DNA from: JAAUTG01 sp964458705
GTDB lineage: Bacteria > Bacteroidota > Bacteroidia > Chitinophagales > Saprospiraceae
Direction: 5' to 3'
NCBI GenBank assembly: GCA_964458705.1
Contig: CAYWKD010000001.1
Coordinates: 62,001-126,000, forward strand
DNA: 64,000 nucleotides
The notes under the pieces were generated by a model. That model searched no databases. It was not told where the DNA came from and saw only the letters and a list, made by a program, of their open reading frames with translations. A program made the position numbers and the translations under genes. Position 1 is the first letter of the stretch. Each line of letters starts with the position of its first letter. Positions 52,291 through 62,516 of the stretch are shown in pieces.

Positions 52291-55200
52291 CTATTCAACC
52301 ACTACTTTGGCAGTATAAACAGTTTCTTTTGTACGAACCTGAACCAAGTATAATCCACTCGAAAACTCCTCTATTCTTAGTTGATTCACTACTTGAATAG
52401 TTTGAATGCTACGGAGTAGTTGTCCATTTAGATCATATATTTCAATTTGCTGCACTTCATCAACAATTTTACTTAAGTCAATATTAATAATTTCCGAAGT
52501 AGGATTTGGATAAATATCAATTTGTTTTGCTAATTCAAGCTCACTAGTGTTCACTGTTGCATCTTCACGGATAGCAATATTGAATGCAGGTGTGCCCAAC
52601 CAACCACCATTCACATCACGAATGATGAAGTAAAATTGATCGTTGGTACTTTCGGAGCCATCATGTTCATAAGCAATGCGGAAACCATCAATATCTTGCT
52701 GCGTGAATGTATCGCCCACTGAAAGTACTTGTTCATCTTGATAAAGCACTCCGTGATTGGGTGTAGCTACAATCTCATAGATAATTTCATCACTGCTGTT
52801 ATCTTCGTCTTCAGCTTGTAGTGTTTCTATCCAAATTTGACTACGCAAACTGGGTGGCGTAAATAGTGTATCATTAGTTACTAAGAAAGGTGCATTCAAA
52901 GTAAGACTGCCACAGGACTCTAAAGCCCAACGTTCAATGCTACCACCTGCTCCAAAGCCAGCTTCTCTTACTCTAAATCGCATTTTCCATTCTCCTTTGA
53001 TGCTTTCTCCATTAAATATAGCAAGCGACTCCAGTGGTCGTTGCACAATACCTGCTGTTGGAGGGCAGGTGATGGCATCAGGAGCATCATCATCAAAACC
53101 CAGATTAAAATTGCTTGTACTTCCACAAAGGTTATCGAATAAAATTGCTTGAGTTCCTGCTGGACTAATTAATGAGACTTCTACAAATCTCACAGGTTGG
53201 TAGCCCCCCACTACAATAGGAATATTTAAATCCGAAATAGTTCCCTCTTGCTCTATTTTAATGATGGACTCAACCATTGGTGTGCCCGATCCTGAAATTT
53301 GCAGAGGCGTTTCTTGTGCAAAGGGCTGGCACTGCACATTAATGGTTTGAAATGCTCGAGGAATAGTAAAATCACTAGCACCACACTCATTGCGAGGACG
53401 CACGCGCCAAAAATAGATGGTGTTATCTTCCAAAAATATATCTGGCCGAATACTATCAGTTGTTATACTCGATGCAGCAAAAATGGTGCTACTCCCGAAT
53501 GCAGGACTAGTAGCTATTTGAAAATCATAGCTTTCTGCATTTGGCACATCTGCCCACGCAAAAGTGGTGATTCCAAAGATATCTCTAGTATTATCGGCTG
53601 GAAGCCTCAAAGTGAAATCAGAAAAGTCATTACTAATTAATTCTATTTCAATTGGACGAATCAGAGTGTCCGTAGCGGTAATTGCCAATAGCTCAATTTC
53701 TTGCAGACCTATTATACCCGCTTCATTTAACTCAATCGTTAAGTTACTACTTTGCCCCACTTCGATGGTAGCGGGTTCAAAAGTTGCCAATAAACCTGCT
53801 GGCAAATTTCGCACACTCAGATTCACTGGCTCGTTAAAGCCTTGCAAACCAGTTGCATCTATTTGAATATCAATTACATTTGGCAAACATACTTTTTGAT
53901 AAAAGGGAGTTACTTGAACAGCCAGTGTAGGTTCGGTAGGACTTGTGATATTGAAATTGTCATTAGAAATATCGAAAAAGATATTGTTAGCGGCCTCCAC
54001 TCTAATCCTAGCTTGCGTAGAAATAACATCTGGAATGGTTACAAATTGTTCTCCATCATTCAAAACATCTTCGGCTAGGACAATTGGAAAAGTGTTGCCT
54101 CCATCTAAAGATAATTTTATATTTACTCTTTGACAATTCACTTTACGATTGGTCGTATTGGCTACATCCCACTGAACGGCATAATAGCCTCCAGCTTTCC
54201 AAGCATTGACCATGCCATTAGGTCTAGTTACTAAAAAAGGACCAGCAGATTCATCTGATCTGAATTTTACTTCTGACCAAATAGCAGCGCCAGCACCCTC
54301 GGCATTATTGTCTCTTACAGTACATCTGAAAGTTAAATCTCTACTGTAAGTCGGCAGCACCTCTGTATTTTCTTGCTCATTAGATAATAAAACAGAAAGC
54401 CTTGGAAATATTCTAGTTGGACTAGCCACAGGTGGATAAGAACGAAAGGTCGGAACGCTTCCTTGTGGCGAACCCAATACTGGTCGAAACTCTCCTAAGT
54501 CGTATTGCTCCCAACAATATGTTAAATTGTCATTGTCTATATCACTAGCACTGGCAGTCAGCTCAAAAGGCGTGCTGATGGGAATGAAAAAGTCATCTTC
54601 GTAAGGTAGTTCGATAGTTGGCTCATTGTTGTTTACATCTACAATGGTTGGGCAGGTGCTACCTCCTCTTTCACGACTGTAGTCTATGACTTGAATCAAA
54701 GAATGAATATGGAAATACTCATCTGACCCCGATTGCAAATTGAAATTGGCACATACTCCTGCATAAGACATAATCGTTGACCCACTTCCTGGCTCATAAG
54801 TATTATTAGATGCGATATTTTGATTTTGATCTTCTGTATCCCCACAGTTGCTCATGGTATGTTGTGCGCTAAATTGATGCCCCATTTCATGTGACATCAC
54901 ATTAGAGATGATGTAATCAAAATTGCGATAGTGGCAAGTAACTCCGCTTCGCGTTTGGCTATTATTACAGAGTCCTTGTAGCGATGCTATCCCACCAGTG
55001 CCACATGAGTTAGTGAATACATGACTAATGTCATAAGCATCTGCGCCAATAAGACCACTGATCCGTGTTGGTGCTTCTCCCAAAAGTCTTCTACCATCGC
55101 CAGCATTTAAATAGGGGTCGTCGTTTCCATTCACAAAAATCAATTGCTCAATTGAATCAACCAACACGAACCGAATACCTGCTTCTCTCTCGTAAATAAA

Positions 55201-55905
55201 ATTCATCCGATTGGTAGCAGTAACAAAAGTTTCTAATACTTTTTCCACTGTTCCACCTTTGGAAGCACCGTATTCACCCGTACAAGTAAGCGCAAACCGA
55301 TAGGTGCGCAAATCGAGCTCTGATAACTGACGGGACTCAATTATGTCATCATTGCTTGCAGTAGCTTGACTTTCTTTGGTAGGTCTATTTTTATTACCGC
55401 AGCCCAATGCAGCCAGTGCAGCATCTTTTAATGCAACATCTTTTGTGTAATAAGCAATATGTTTGTCTGCAATTGGCTCAATATAAACCGTCCCTTTTGG
55501 TGTTGAAACTGCTGCATGCAAGCCGGTGGAATTAATGTCGAAGCGAGTAGTTATTCTTTCATTTCCTACTGCAATTCCTTTGTAGGACTTGATCTTGGAG
55601 TACTTTGTGGATAGCTTTTCTCCCATAACTGGAGACTCTACAATGTGAAAGGCTTGATTGCTTCCATCAGGAAGTGGCAAATAAATAATAGTCTTGCTTT
55701 TTCGATAGCTCGTAGAAAACTCTAGCGGTGCATCCTTTAGCGTAGCTAAAAAGGCTGTTGGATTTAAAGAAAAGGAATGAATATCTCTAATTGTAATATC
55801 TTCTGCAATAGCAATATTCTTAATCAGTGATTGTTTGCTCAGATAAGACTGTGCAATGAGCAAAACAGAGGAAAAGACTAAACTTACTGTGAAAAATATT
55901 CTCAT
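52291..55905 (-). CDS. Large secreted reprolysin-like metalloprotease with P-domain and T9SS type A sorting domain
   Basis: 1204-aa exported protease. Signal peptide at residues 1-19 (MRIFFTVSLVFSSVLLIAQ). A prodomain follows, then the metzincin catalytic domain with MSHEMGHQFSAQH (HExxHxxxxxH) and the Met-turn SGSTIMSYAGVC. Several Ig/fibronectin-like domains follow, then a proprotein-convertase P-domain (ISDLNIPIVVGGYQPVRFVE ... IKGEWKMRFRV), a CSPG/cadherin-like repeat (VATPNHGVLYQD) and the T9SS tail IYPNPTSEIINIDL ... GLYLVQVRTKETVYTAKVV. The frame is open 84 codons upstream, but that part overlaps the bshB1 promoter region and lacks a signal, so 55905 is the start. Likely surface-bound or released proteolysis. 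Confidence 0.9.
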   Translation of the reverse strand: MRIFFTVSLVFSSVLLIAQSYLSKQSLIKNIAIAEDITIRDIHSFSLNPTAFLATLKDAPLEFSTSYRKSKTIIYLPLPDGSNQAFHIVESPVMGEKLSTKYSKIKSYKGIAVGNERITTRFDINSTGLHAAVSTPKGTVYIEPIADKHIAYYTKDVALKDAALAALGCGNKNRPTKESQATASNDDIIESRQLSELDLRTYRFALTCTGEYGASKGGTVEKVLETFVTATNRMNFIYEREAGIRFVLVDSIEQLIFVNGNDDPYLNAGDGRRLLGEAPTRISGLIGADAYDISHVFTNSCGTGGIASLQGLCNNSQTRSGVTCHYRNFDYIISNVMSHEMGHQFSAQHTMSNCGDTEDQNQNIASNNTYEPGSGSTIMSYAGVCANFNLQSGSDEYFHIHSLIQVIDYSRERGGSTCPTIVDVNNNEPTIELPYEDDFFIPISTPFELTASASDIDNDNLTYCWEQYDLGEFRPVLGSPQGSVPTFRSYPPVASPTRIFPRLSVLLSNEQENTEVLPTYSRDLTFRCTVRDNNAEGAGAAIWSEVKFRSDESAGPFLVTRPNGMVNAWKAGGYYAVQWDVANTTNRKVNCQRVNIKLSLDGGNTFPIVLAEDVLNDGEQFVTIPDVISTQARIRVEAANNIFFDISNDNFNITSPTEPTLAVQVTPFYQKVCLPNVIDIQIDATGLQGFNEPVNLSVRNLPAGLLATFEPATIEVGQSSNLTIELNEAGIIGLQEIELLAITATDTLIRPIEIELISNDFSDFTLRLPADNTRDIFGITTFAWADVPNAESYDFQIATSPAFGSSTIFAASSITTDSIRPDIFLEDNTIYFWRVRPRNECGASDFTIPRAFQTINVQCQPFAQETPLQISGSGTPMVESIIKIEQEGTISDLNIPIVVGGYQPVRFVEVSLISPAGTQAILFDNLCGSTSNFNLGFDDDAPDAITCPPTAGIVQRPLESLAIFNGESIKGEWKMRFRVREAGFGAGGSIERWALESCGSLTLNAPFLVTNDTLFTPPSLRSQIWIETLQAEDEDNSSDEIIYEIVATPNHGVLYQDEQVLSVGDTFTQQDIDGFRIAYEHDGSESTNDQFYFIIRDVNGGWLGTPAFNIAIREDATVNTSELELAKQIDIYPNPTSEIINIDLSKIVDEVQQIEIYDLNGQLLRSIQTIQVVNQLRIEEFSSGLYLVQVRTKETVYTAKVVVE

Positions 55906-56006
55906 AAATAGATTTTTTAATTTTTTAACTTTGAGGTCAAGGTATTTATTTTTGAAGATTTCAAAATCAGTTTTTCGACAAAATTTACAAAATAATAGTC
56001 TTCTGC

Positions 56007-56726
56007 ATGAAAATTGACATTTTAGCGATTGGCGTCCATCCTGATGATATTGAATTGAGCTGCGGTGGCACTTTATTAAGCCATATAGCACAAGGCAAAA
56101 AAGTAGGTCTGTTAGACTTGACGCAGGGGGAACTCGGCACGAGAGGAACAGCAGCATTGAGATTAGAAGAAGCTGAAAATGCTCGACAATTGATGGGTGC
56201 TGAGTTTAGAATAAATCTAGGCATGGCGGATGGCTTTTTTGAATTGACTAAGGAAAATAAACTTAAAATTATTACCGTTATTCGTGCTTATCGGCCCACC
56301 ATTGTGCTGGGTAATTCTTTACAGGATCGGCACATAGATCACGGCAGAGCCTCACAGCTGATTCACGATGCTTGCTTCTTATCGGGATTACAAAAAATTG
56401 AAACCTATGATAGTTACGGTCTGCTTCAGGATCGCTGGCGTCCTCAGGCACTCTACCATTATGTACAAGACTATTACTTGAAACCTGATTTGGTAGTAGA
56501 TATTTCAACGTACATGAACAAAAAAATTGAACTTATTCAATCCTTTCATTCTCAATTTCATGATCCTGGCTCTGAGGAATTAGAAACGCCACTCACAGGT
56601 TCTGACTTTTTTGATTTTATCACGGGAAGAGCTAAAGATGTGGGTCGCCCTGCTGGATTTGAATACGCCGAAGCCTTTAAGGTAAGTCGAACAATTGGCG
56701 TAAAAAATCTACTGGATTTATCTTAG
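56007..56726 (+). CDS. bshB1: Bacillithiol biosynthesis deacetylase BshB1
   Basis: 239-aa zinc deacetylase of the LmbE/PIG-L family that deacetylates GlcNAc-malate in bacillithiol synthesis. The zinc motif is GVHPDDIELSCGGTL (His11, Asp13-Asp14), then LDLTQGELGTRGTAALRLEEAENA, DRHIDHGRAS and FHSQF. These closely fit BshB1 instead of other LmbE proteins. bshA and bshC are not adjacent. It is divergent from the T9SS protease with 101 bp between starts. Confidence 0.93.
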   Translation: MKIDILAIGVHPDDIELSCGGTLLSHIAQGKKVGLLDLTQGELGTRGTAALRLEEAENARQLMGAEFRINLGMADGFFELTKENKLKIITVIRAYRPTIVLGNSLQDRHIDHGRASQLIHDACFLSGLQKIETYDSYGLLQDRWRPQALYHYVQDYYLKPDLVVDISTYMNKKIELIQSFHSQFHDPGSEELETPLTGSDFFDFITGRAKDVGRPAGFEYAEAFKVSRTIGVKNLLDLS

Positions 56727-56733
56727 CTACAAT

Positions 56734-57690
56734 TTAAGCCAAAGTAGCGATGGCGAGCATAATACCATGTGATTTATGCTTTATAAAAGTATTTTTGAGT
56801 TTGTGTTTTACAAGTCCGCCAGCGAAGCCTAAGAACTCATTTTCCATATTTTTTCGCCAGTCTATGTTTTTTACTTCCATTTCACTTATCCAATAAAGTA
56901 GGTAATCAGAAAGTGTACCGTATGTACGGAGCTCTTTCACTTTCCACCCATTATTCTCTAAAAGCAATTTCAAGTTGTTGGGAGAGAACAGGAAAGTATG
57001 CCTAGGTGTGTGCCAGCCTGCCCAGTTTTCGCCATATTTTTTTCTACTTTCCGAATCAAAATTTGGGACTTCTATTACTAGATGAGTTTGAGGAGAAGCC
57101 AATTTAGCAATATGCCGTAGGGTCTTGTTGGGGAAATAATCGTGTTCTAAATAATGCCACATTGTAACAAAATCGGGTTGGCACTTTAGCTGAATTTGCC
57201 CCAGTTCACCTGAGATTAAGTTTAAGTTTCTTTTATAAATTGGTTCATTCCGCCAGCCATGATCGGAAAAATCTACTCCAATTGCTTTAACGCTATATCT
57301 TTGATGCGCTGCATAAAGGAAAGAGGGTTTTCCACAACCTACATCTAGGATGATTGTATCAGAGGTGAGTTGCTGACAATCTTGCAATACCTGCAGTCGT
57401 TTTTTGTCTAATTGCTGTTGATCGTTTTCTACTTGTTTCCTGTATTTCCCCCAAGCAGTTGCTCCTCGATAAGGCAAATAATATTCTGTGTAGTAATCTT
57501 TTAAATCCTCAAATGCTAGTCTTGGATTGAGCATTACTGTGTTGCAAGCAGCACATTGATCGTAGGTGAACTTTTCATTGCTTGAGTGCATTTGTGTACT
57601 TACTTTGACGAAAGGTTCTAATACGTTGCTATTGCATATCGGGCAGGATGTTAATTGCAAGGTGAAGTTTCGTCGCTTAACGACCTCCAT
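56734..57690 (-). CDS. SAM-dependent methyltransferase with N-terminal zinc ribbon
   Basis: 318-aa class I methyltransferase. A zinc-ribbon-like start, SCPICNSN and YDQCAACNTVMLNP (four Cys), is followed by the SAM-binding motif IILDVGCGKPSFLYAA, then VTMWHYLEHDYFPN and LVIEVPNFDSESR. The pattern is that of Methyltransf_23 sugar or quinone-type enzymes; the substrate is unknown. The frame is open upstream into der; the ATG at 57690, 10 bp after the der stop, is preferred. It probably belongs to the era-der transcript. Confidence 0.87.
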   Translation of the reverse strand: MEVVKRRNFTLQLTSCPICNSNVLEPFVKVSTQMHSSNEKFTYDQCAACNTVMLNPRLAFEDLKDYYTEYYLPYRGATAWGKYRKQVENDQQQLDKKRLQVLQDCQQLTSDTIILDVGCGKPSFLYAAHQRYSVKAIGVDFSDHGWRNEPIYKRNLNLISGELGQIQLKCQPDFVTMWHYLEHDYFPNKTLRHIAKLASPQTHLVIEVPNFDSESRKKYGENWAGWHTPRHTFLFSPNNLKLLLENNGWKVKELRTYGTLSDYLLYWISEMEVKNIDWRKNMENEFLGFAGGLVKHKLKNTFIKHKSHGIMLAIATLA

Positions 57691-57700
57691 AAGATTTAGT

Positions 57701-59002
57701 TTATTTCTGCCTAAAAAATATACCAATTGAAACGCCAGAGAAGTCAAAATGCTGACGCAACTGATTTTCTAAATAATTCTTGTAGCTTTCCTTGACGTAC
57801 TTCGGATGATTACAGAAAAAAGCAAAGGCGGGATAATAAGTAGGGAGTTGAGTAATGTATTTAATCTTAATAAATTTCCCCCTATAAGCAGGTGGAGGAT
57901 AACGATCAATGGCTTCTAGCATGATTTCATTCAATTGAGAAGTTTTTATTTTTTGTGTTCGGTTCTTATAAACGTCTAACGCCACCTCAATTCCTTTGTG
58001 AATCCGTTGCTTCTCTAAGACAGAAACAAACACAATAGGAACATCATTAAAAGGGGCTAATTTGCTTTTGATTCGTTCTTCATACTCCTTGGCAGTGTTG
58101 GTCTCTTTTTCAATAGCATCCCATTTGTTCACCAAGATAACAACCCCTTTCCGCCGTTTAGCAATAATTTTAAAGATGTTCATATCCTGCGCTTCAATAC
58201 CCGTCTGAGCATCAATCATTAAAATTGCAACATCTGCTTCTTCAATGGCCGTGATAGCTCGCATAACGGAATAGAACTCTAAGTTCTCGTGCACTTTATT
58301 TTTTTTGCGAATGCCAGCAGTATCAATCAGTAAGAATTCTTTGCCAAATTTTGAGTACTTCGTATGGATAGAATCACGAGTAGTGCCAGCAATTTCTGTT
58401 ACAATATTTCGCTCCTCTCCTAGCAGTGCATTAGTGAGTGAAGATTTACCAACATTGGGCTGACCAACAATAGCTATTTTAGGAATATCCGATTTGATGT
58501 CGGTTTCTTCATCAATTTGTTCTGCAATGGCATCCAATAGTTCACCAGAGCCACTACCTGTCAAAGAAGATAGAAAATAAGTATGCTCAAAACCCAAACT
58601 CCAAAACTCGTTAGCTGCGAGCAGTCTAGCATGATTATCCACCTTGTTAACAGCTAAAAAAACAGACTTATTTGCTTTGCGAAGCAAATTAGCCACTTGA
58701 TCGTCCAGATCTGTAATACCAGTGGTAACGTCCACCATGAAGACAATAATTCGAGCTTCTTCTATTGCTATTCTTACTTGATCCCGAATGGCTGCTTCAA
58801 AAATATCGTCAGAATGCTCTACAAAACCACCTGTATCAATGACCGTAAATGATTTTCCATTCCAATCGGAAATACCATACTGGCGGTCGCGCGTTACGCC
58901 ACTTATATCATCAATAATTGCTTGACGTTGACCAATCAAGCGATTGTAAAAAGTTGATTTCCCGACATTTGGTCGCCCCACAATAGCTACAATATTCCCC
59001 AT
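57701..59002 (-). CDS. der: Ribosome biogenesis GTPase Der (EngA)
   Basis: 433-aa essential GTPase for 50S assembly. Two tandem G domains are visible: GRPNVGKST (residues 8-16), ISGVTRDRQYG, DTGGF, NKVD; and GQPNVGKSSLTNALLG, EIAGTTRDSIHT, DTAGIRKK, NKWD. A C-terminal KH-like domain closes the protein (YKNYLENQLRQHFDFSGVSIGIFFR). Full length, 95 bp downstream of era on the same strand. Confidence 0.97.
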   Translation of the reverse strand: MGNIVAIVGRPNVGKSTFYNRLIGQRQAIIDDISGVTRDRQYGISDWNGKSFTVIDTGGFVEHSDDIFEAAIRDQVRIAIEEARIIVFMVDVTTGITDLDDQVANLLRKANKSVFLAVNKVDNHARLLAANEFWSLGFEHTYFLSSLTGSGSGELLDAIAEQIDEETDIKSDIPKIAIVGQPNVGKSSLTNALLGEERNIVTEIAGTTRDSIHTKYSKFGKEFLLIDTAGIRKKNKVHENLEFYSVMRAITAIEEADVAILMIDAQTGIEAQDMNIFKIIAKRRKGVVILVNKWDAIEKETNTAKEYEERIKSKLAPFNDVPIVFVSVLEKQRIHKGIEVALDVYKNRTQKIKTSQLNEIMLEAIDRYPPPAYRGKFIKIKYITQLPTYYPAFAFFCNHPKYVKESYKNYLENQLRQHFDFSGVSIGIFFRQK

Positions 59003-59097
59003 AGTATTCTATCTTCTAACACTCGTCTTTATTTATAAATCAGCTGTTAACGCTCACCATCAATTCCCGAAATGTTGAAGGTAGAAGATGTAGGCTG

Positions 59098-59994
59098 CTA
59101 CCTATACCCAAAATGCTTCAACATTTGATCGTCATCTCGCCAATTATCCTTCACTTTGACGTACAACTCTAAAAATACTTTCTGCTCTAAAAAAGTTTCA
59201 ATGGCTTTTCTAGCCTCTGTTCCCAGTCTTTTAATAGCAACACCATTTTTACCAATTAAAATAGACTTTTGCGACTGCCGTGCCACAAAAATATTGGCAA
59301 GTATTCTCACCAGTGGTTCTCCCTTTTTAGTTGCACCTTCTTTAAACTGATCCACGACAACCTCTACGGAGTAAGGTACTTCCTGATGATAAAACAGTAG
59401 CACTTTTTCGCGAATAATCTCACTAACGAAGAATCGCTCGGAGCGGTCGGTGAGTTGATCCTTAGGATAGTAAGCCTGTCCTTCAGGCACGTAGCTCAGG
59501 ATTACTTTGAGTAAGTGATCTGTATTTTTTTTATGTAAGGCAGCGATTGGAACAATCTCTTTGAACGGTAGCCTTTCTTTCCAAAGCTGTATGAGTTTTA
59601 GAATATGTAATTCATCCACCGTATCAATTTTATTTATCACTAAGAAAAGTGGAACCTCTTTAGCCAATTTCATTTTTTGGATAACTGGATCATCATCTTT
59701 GTAGGTTTCATTAGCGTCTAGCACAAATAACATAACATCAGCATCCTCAAAGGTCGTTTGGACAAAACGATTCATCTGCTCCTGCATTTTGTAAGTTGGA
59801 TCATCAATGATACCGGGCGTATCTGAAAAAACCAACTGAAAGTCAGGCTCATTCAAAATACCGATGATGCGGTGTCGAGTCGTCTGCGGCTTATGTGTAA
59901 TAATACTCATGCGCTCCCCCAGAAGTGCATTCATCAAGGTCGATTTTCCTACGTTAGGGCGACCAATGATATTGATGAAACCAGATTTGTGCAT
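59098..59994 (-). CDS. era: GTPase Era
   Basis: 298-aa GTPase that binds the 3' end of 16S rRNA during 30S maturation. G domain: GRPNVGKSTLMNALLGER (from residue 11), KPQTTRHRIIG, FSDTPGI, NKID. A KH domain follows with QKSILIGKNGVAIKRLGTEAR and ELYVKVKDNWRDDD. Full length. The unknown 194-aa gene sits 17 bp upstream, and der follows, so three genes may be one unit. Confidence 0.97.
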   Translation of the reverse strand: MHKSGFINIIGRPNVGKSTLMNALLGERMSIITHKPQTTRHRIIGILNEPDFQLVFSDTPGIIDDPTYKMQEQMNRFVQTTFEDADVMLFVLDANETYKDDDPVIQKMKLAKEVPLFLVINKIDTVDELHILKLIQLWKERLPFKEIVPIAALHKKNTDHLLKVILSYVPEGQAYYPKDQLTDRSERFFVSEIIREKVLLFYHQEVPYSVEVVVDQFKEGATKKGEPLVRILANIFVARQSQKSILIGKNGVAIKRLGTEARKAIETFLEQKVFLELYVKVKDNWRDDDQMLKHFGYR

Positions 59995-60011
59995 AGTTAA
60001 AAAATATAAAT

Positions 60012-60596
60012 TTAGTAGGTTAAACGCCTTATTTGCCCATGCACCATTTTATTGATAAGCTCGTAAAAAATTTTAGGCTTGTGTGGTCGCCAGTTGAGAT
60101 CATTAAATACTTCGCCAAAATTCACAAAATACTGAATATGCGTGTCGTGCATTTCTTCCTCAACATGCTGCAAAGTATTAATAAAACAAATCCAACCGTC
60201 TTCTTCTTTTACATCATCATACCATTCTTCGTAATAGCAGTCATCTGAGCCATGAAAATTTAAAACATTTTCGCAAATTAAGATAAATTTTGAAATACCT
60301 GACTTAATCATGGGATCAATCACGTCACGCTTTAAGTACATGATGTCGTTGGTCAAACAATCATTCCATTCTCCAATAAATTCAATAATGGCATACTGCT
60401 CCTCATAATTTGCATATAAAACTTTTAGATAGAGCGTATTAGAACCAAAATAATCCCACTGAGGATGTATGAAATAGTTATATACTTTTTGCGTAAACTG
60501 AAATTCACTGTGCTTGCGTCCATAAAAAGGCGATTGATCGTCTTGATCTGCCACATAATGCTCTCGCCAGTGATAATATGGTTCTATATCGTGCAT
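60012..60596 (-). CDS. Conserved hypothetical protein upstream of era
   Basis: 194-aa soluble, acidic protein, rich in Tyr, Trp and Asp (MHDIEPYYHWREHYVADQDD, SKFILICENVLNFHGSDDC, EEWYDDVKEEDGWICFINT). No signal peptide, span or known motif. It is probably real: it is long for a chance frame, and starts a tight unit with era and der. I do not recognise a function. The 258 bp upstream are AT-rich and divergent to the M28 peptidase gene. Confidence 0.75.
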   Translation of the reverse strand: MHDIEPYYHWREHYVADQDDQSPFYGRKHSEFQFTQKVYNYFIHPQWDYFGSNTLYLKVLYANYEEQYAIIEFIGEWNDCLTNDIMYLKRDVIDPMIKSGISKFILICENVLNFHGSDDCYYEEWYDDVKEEDGWICFINTLQHVEEEMHDTHIQYFVNFGEVFNDLNWRPHKPKIFYELINKMVHGQIRRLTY

Positions 60597-60818
60597 TTAT
60601 ACTGTACTTTTTTGTTTTTGATTAACAAATTAACCAAATAATACGATCACTTCACTCTTCATAAATGTAATAAAAAACTCATTAATTTTTCATTTCTTAC
60701 CACAATTGGTTGTTCGGGGGACGTTTTGCCCATTGTCATCGTTGAGGTTATTAGAAGACTTTTGGATATTTCTGCTACAATCGTTTACTGAAGACAATGT
60801 AAATATTAGTAAAAAAGC

Positions 60819-60826
60819 TATTTTTG
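60819..60826 (+). promoter_or_regulatory. Candidate -7 element for the M28 peptidase gene
   Basis: TATTTTTG fits TAnnTTTG and lies 28 bp upstream of the start codon; no TTTG at the expected -33 position was seen, so support is partial. Confidence 0.3.
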
Positions 60827-60854
60827 CAATTATTCGAAATAAAATTATGATTTA

Positions 60855-62462
60855 ATGATATACAAAACTCACTTATTATTATGTTGCTTGATGGCTGCTT
60901 ATATGGGTCATGCCCAACCGTCTAATGTCGCGATGAGCAATCAAAAAACAACACCAGCGGAATTAGCAGAGAGCATAACCGCCGAAGATATGAAGGCTAT
61001 CCTCACTATTTTAGCTTCGGATGAATATGAAGGTCGCGAAACTGGCACGGAAGGTCAAAGAAAAGCTGCCGACTTTATCGCAAGTAAATTCAAATCTTTG
61101 GGTTTACCTGCCATTGGAGAAAACAATACCTATTTTCAAGAAATCATATATACTGCTGAAAGTTGGAATGAAATCGCCTTAGAAGTTGAAGGAACGGAGT
61201 ATCGTCATCTAAGAGACTTTTACGCTTTTCCAACTAGAAATAGTAATTTATCAGAAGCGCGTTTCGACGAAATTACTTTTCTAGGCTACGGCATTGAAGC
61301 TGATAATTACAGCGATTATGAAGGTAAAGACGTAGCAGACAAAGCTATCTTAATTTATAGCGGTGAACCTAGAGATAAAGCAGGGAATTCAAGAATAACT
61401 GGCTCTCCTGAGGATTCAGATTGGACAAATGATTGGAGAAAAAAACTGACTACAGCAAAAGAAAAAGGGGTAGCAATGGTCTTTGTTATAGACCCTGATA
61501 TTCAAAAAAATATTCAGCAGAATCGCCGATTTTTGTTAAGTTCCAGAATGAGTATTGGTGCAGGTGAGCAACCCAGCGAAACTTTTGCTAATAGCATCTA
61601 CCTATCTTCTACTTTAGCTAAAGATATGTTGGGCAAAAAATTCAAGAAAGCAGTTAGGCTTAGGGATAAAATAACAAAAAAAGGGAAATCAAAGTCAAAA
61701 GCATTTGATACAGCAATAGGACTAGTTCAGGATAAAAAGTTGGATCAACTAATTGGATCAAATGTTTTGGGATTTATTGAAGGAACAGACCCAAAGATGA
61801 AAGAAGAAGTAGTCGTTGTTACAGCTCATTACGATCACTTAGGTATGCGCGGTGAAAGTATCTTTAATGGTGCAGATGATAATGGCTCAGGTTCTTCGAC
61901 CGTGATTGAAGTTTGTGAAGCCTTCACAAAAGCTAAAGCTATGGGCGCAGGTCCGAGAAGAAGTGTACTAATTATGTTAGTCTCAGGTGAAGAAAAAGGA
62001 TTATTAGGTTCTCAGTATTATGCCGAAAACCCAATTTTTCCGATAGCCAATACAGTAGCCAACATCAATGTAGATATGGTGGGCAGAGTGGATGATAAAT
62101 ACAAAGATAATCCAAATTACATTTACGTAATCGGTTCAGATCGCTTGAGCACAGAACTACACGAGATCAACGAAACCGCCAACGAAACATACACCAACCT
62201 CGTACTCGATTATACTTACAACGCCGATGATGATCCCAATCGCTTTTACTATCGTTCGGATCACTACAACTTTGCAAAGAAAGGAATTCCCGCTATATTT
62301 TACTTCAATGGAGTACATGCAGACTATCACCGTCCATCGGATACAGTAGAGAAAATTAATTTTGAAAAGATGGAAAAGATTGGTCGTCTAGTGTTTCATA
62401 CTGCTTGGGAATTGGCGAATAGAGATAAACGAATTGAGGTGGACGTAGTTGGTAGAAACTAA
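60855..62462 (+). CDS. Exported M28 family zinc peptidase
   Basis: 535-aa exported aminopeptidase. Signal peptide residues 1-20 (ending MGHAQ). A PA-like insert domain is found between residues about 130 and 270. Zinc ligands read from VVVTAHYDHLGM (His), NGADDNGSGSSTV (Asp), SGEEKGLLGSQYYAE (Glu-Glu), NINVDMVGR (Asp) and a distal His in YFNGVHADYHRPSDT. Periplasmic peptide breakdown is the likely role. A hairpin terminator follows and fbaA is convergent. Confidence 0.92.
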   Translation: MIYKTHLLLCCLMAAYMGHAQPSNVAMSNQKTTPAELAESITAEDMKAILTILASDEYEGRETGTEGQRKAADFIASKFKSLGLPAIGENNTYFQEIIYTAESWNEIALEVEGTEYRHLRDFYAFPTRNSNLSEARFDEITFLGYGIEADNYSDYEGKDVADKAILIYSGEPRDKAGNSRITGSPEDSDWTNDWRKKLTTAKEKGVAMVFVIDPDIQKNIQQNRRFLLSSRMSIGAGEQPSETFANSIYLSSTLAKDMLGKKFKKAVRLRDKITKKGKSKSKAFDTAIGLVQDKKLDQLIGSNVLGFIEGTDPKMKEEVVVVTAHYDHLGMRGESIFNGADDNGSGSSTVIEVCEAFTKAKAMGAGPRRSVLIMLVSGEEKGLLGSQYYAENPIFPIANTVANINVDMVGRVDDKYKDNPNYIYVIGSDRLSTELHEINETANETYTNLVLDYTYNADDDPNRFYYRSDHYNFAKKGIPAIFYFNGVHADYHRPSDTVEKINFEKMEKIGRLVFHTAWELANRDKRIEVDVVGRN

Positions 62463-62469
62463 AATTCTT

Positions 62470-62508
62470 GAACAACTTCCGAAATTTAATACACTTCGGA
62501 AGTTGTTC
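62470..62508. terminator. Convergent terminator hairpin
   Basis: GAACAACTTCCGAA (62470-62483) pairs perfectly with TTCGGAAGTTGTTC (62495-62508), 14 bp, loop 11 nt, between the M28 peptidase and fbaA stops. Weak T content at its ends, but the position fits a shared terminator. Confidence 0.75.
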
Positions 62509-62516
62509 CTATGCTG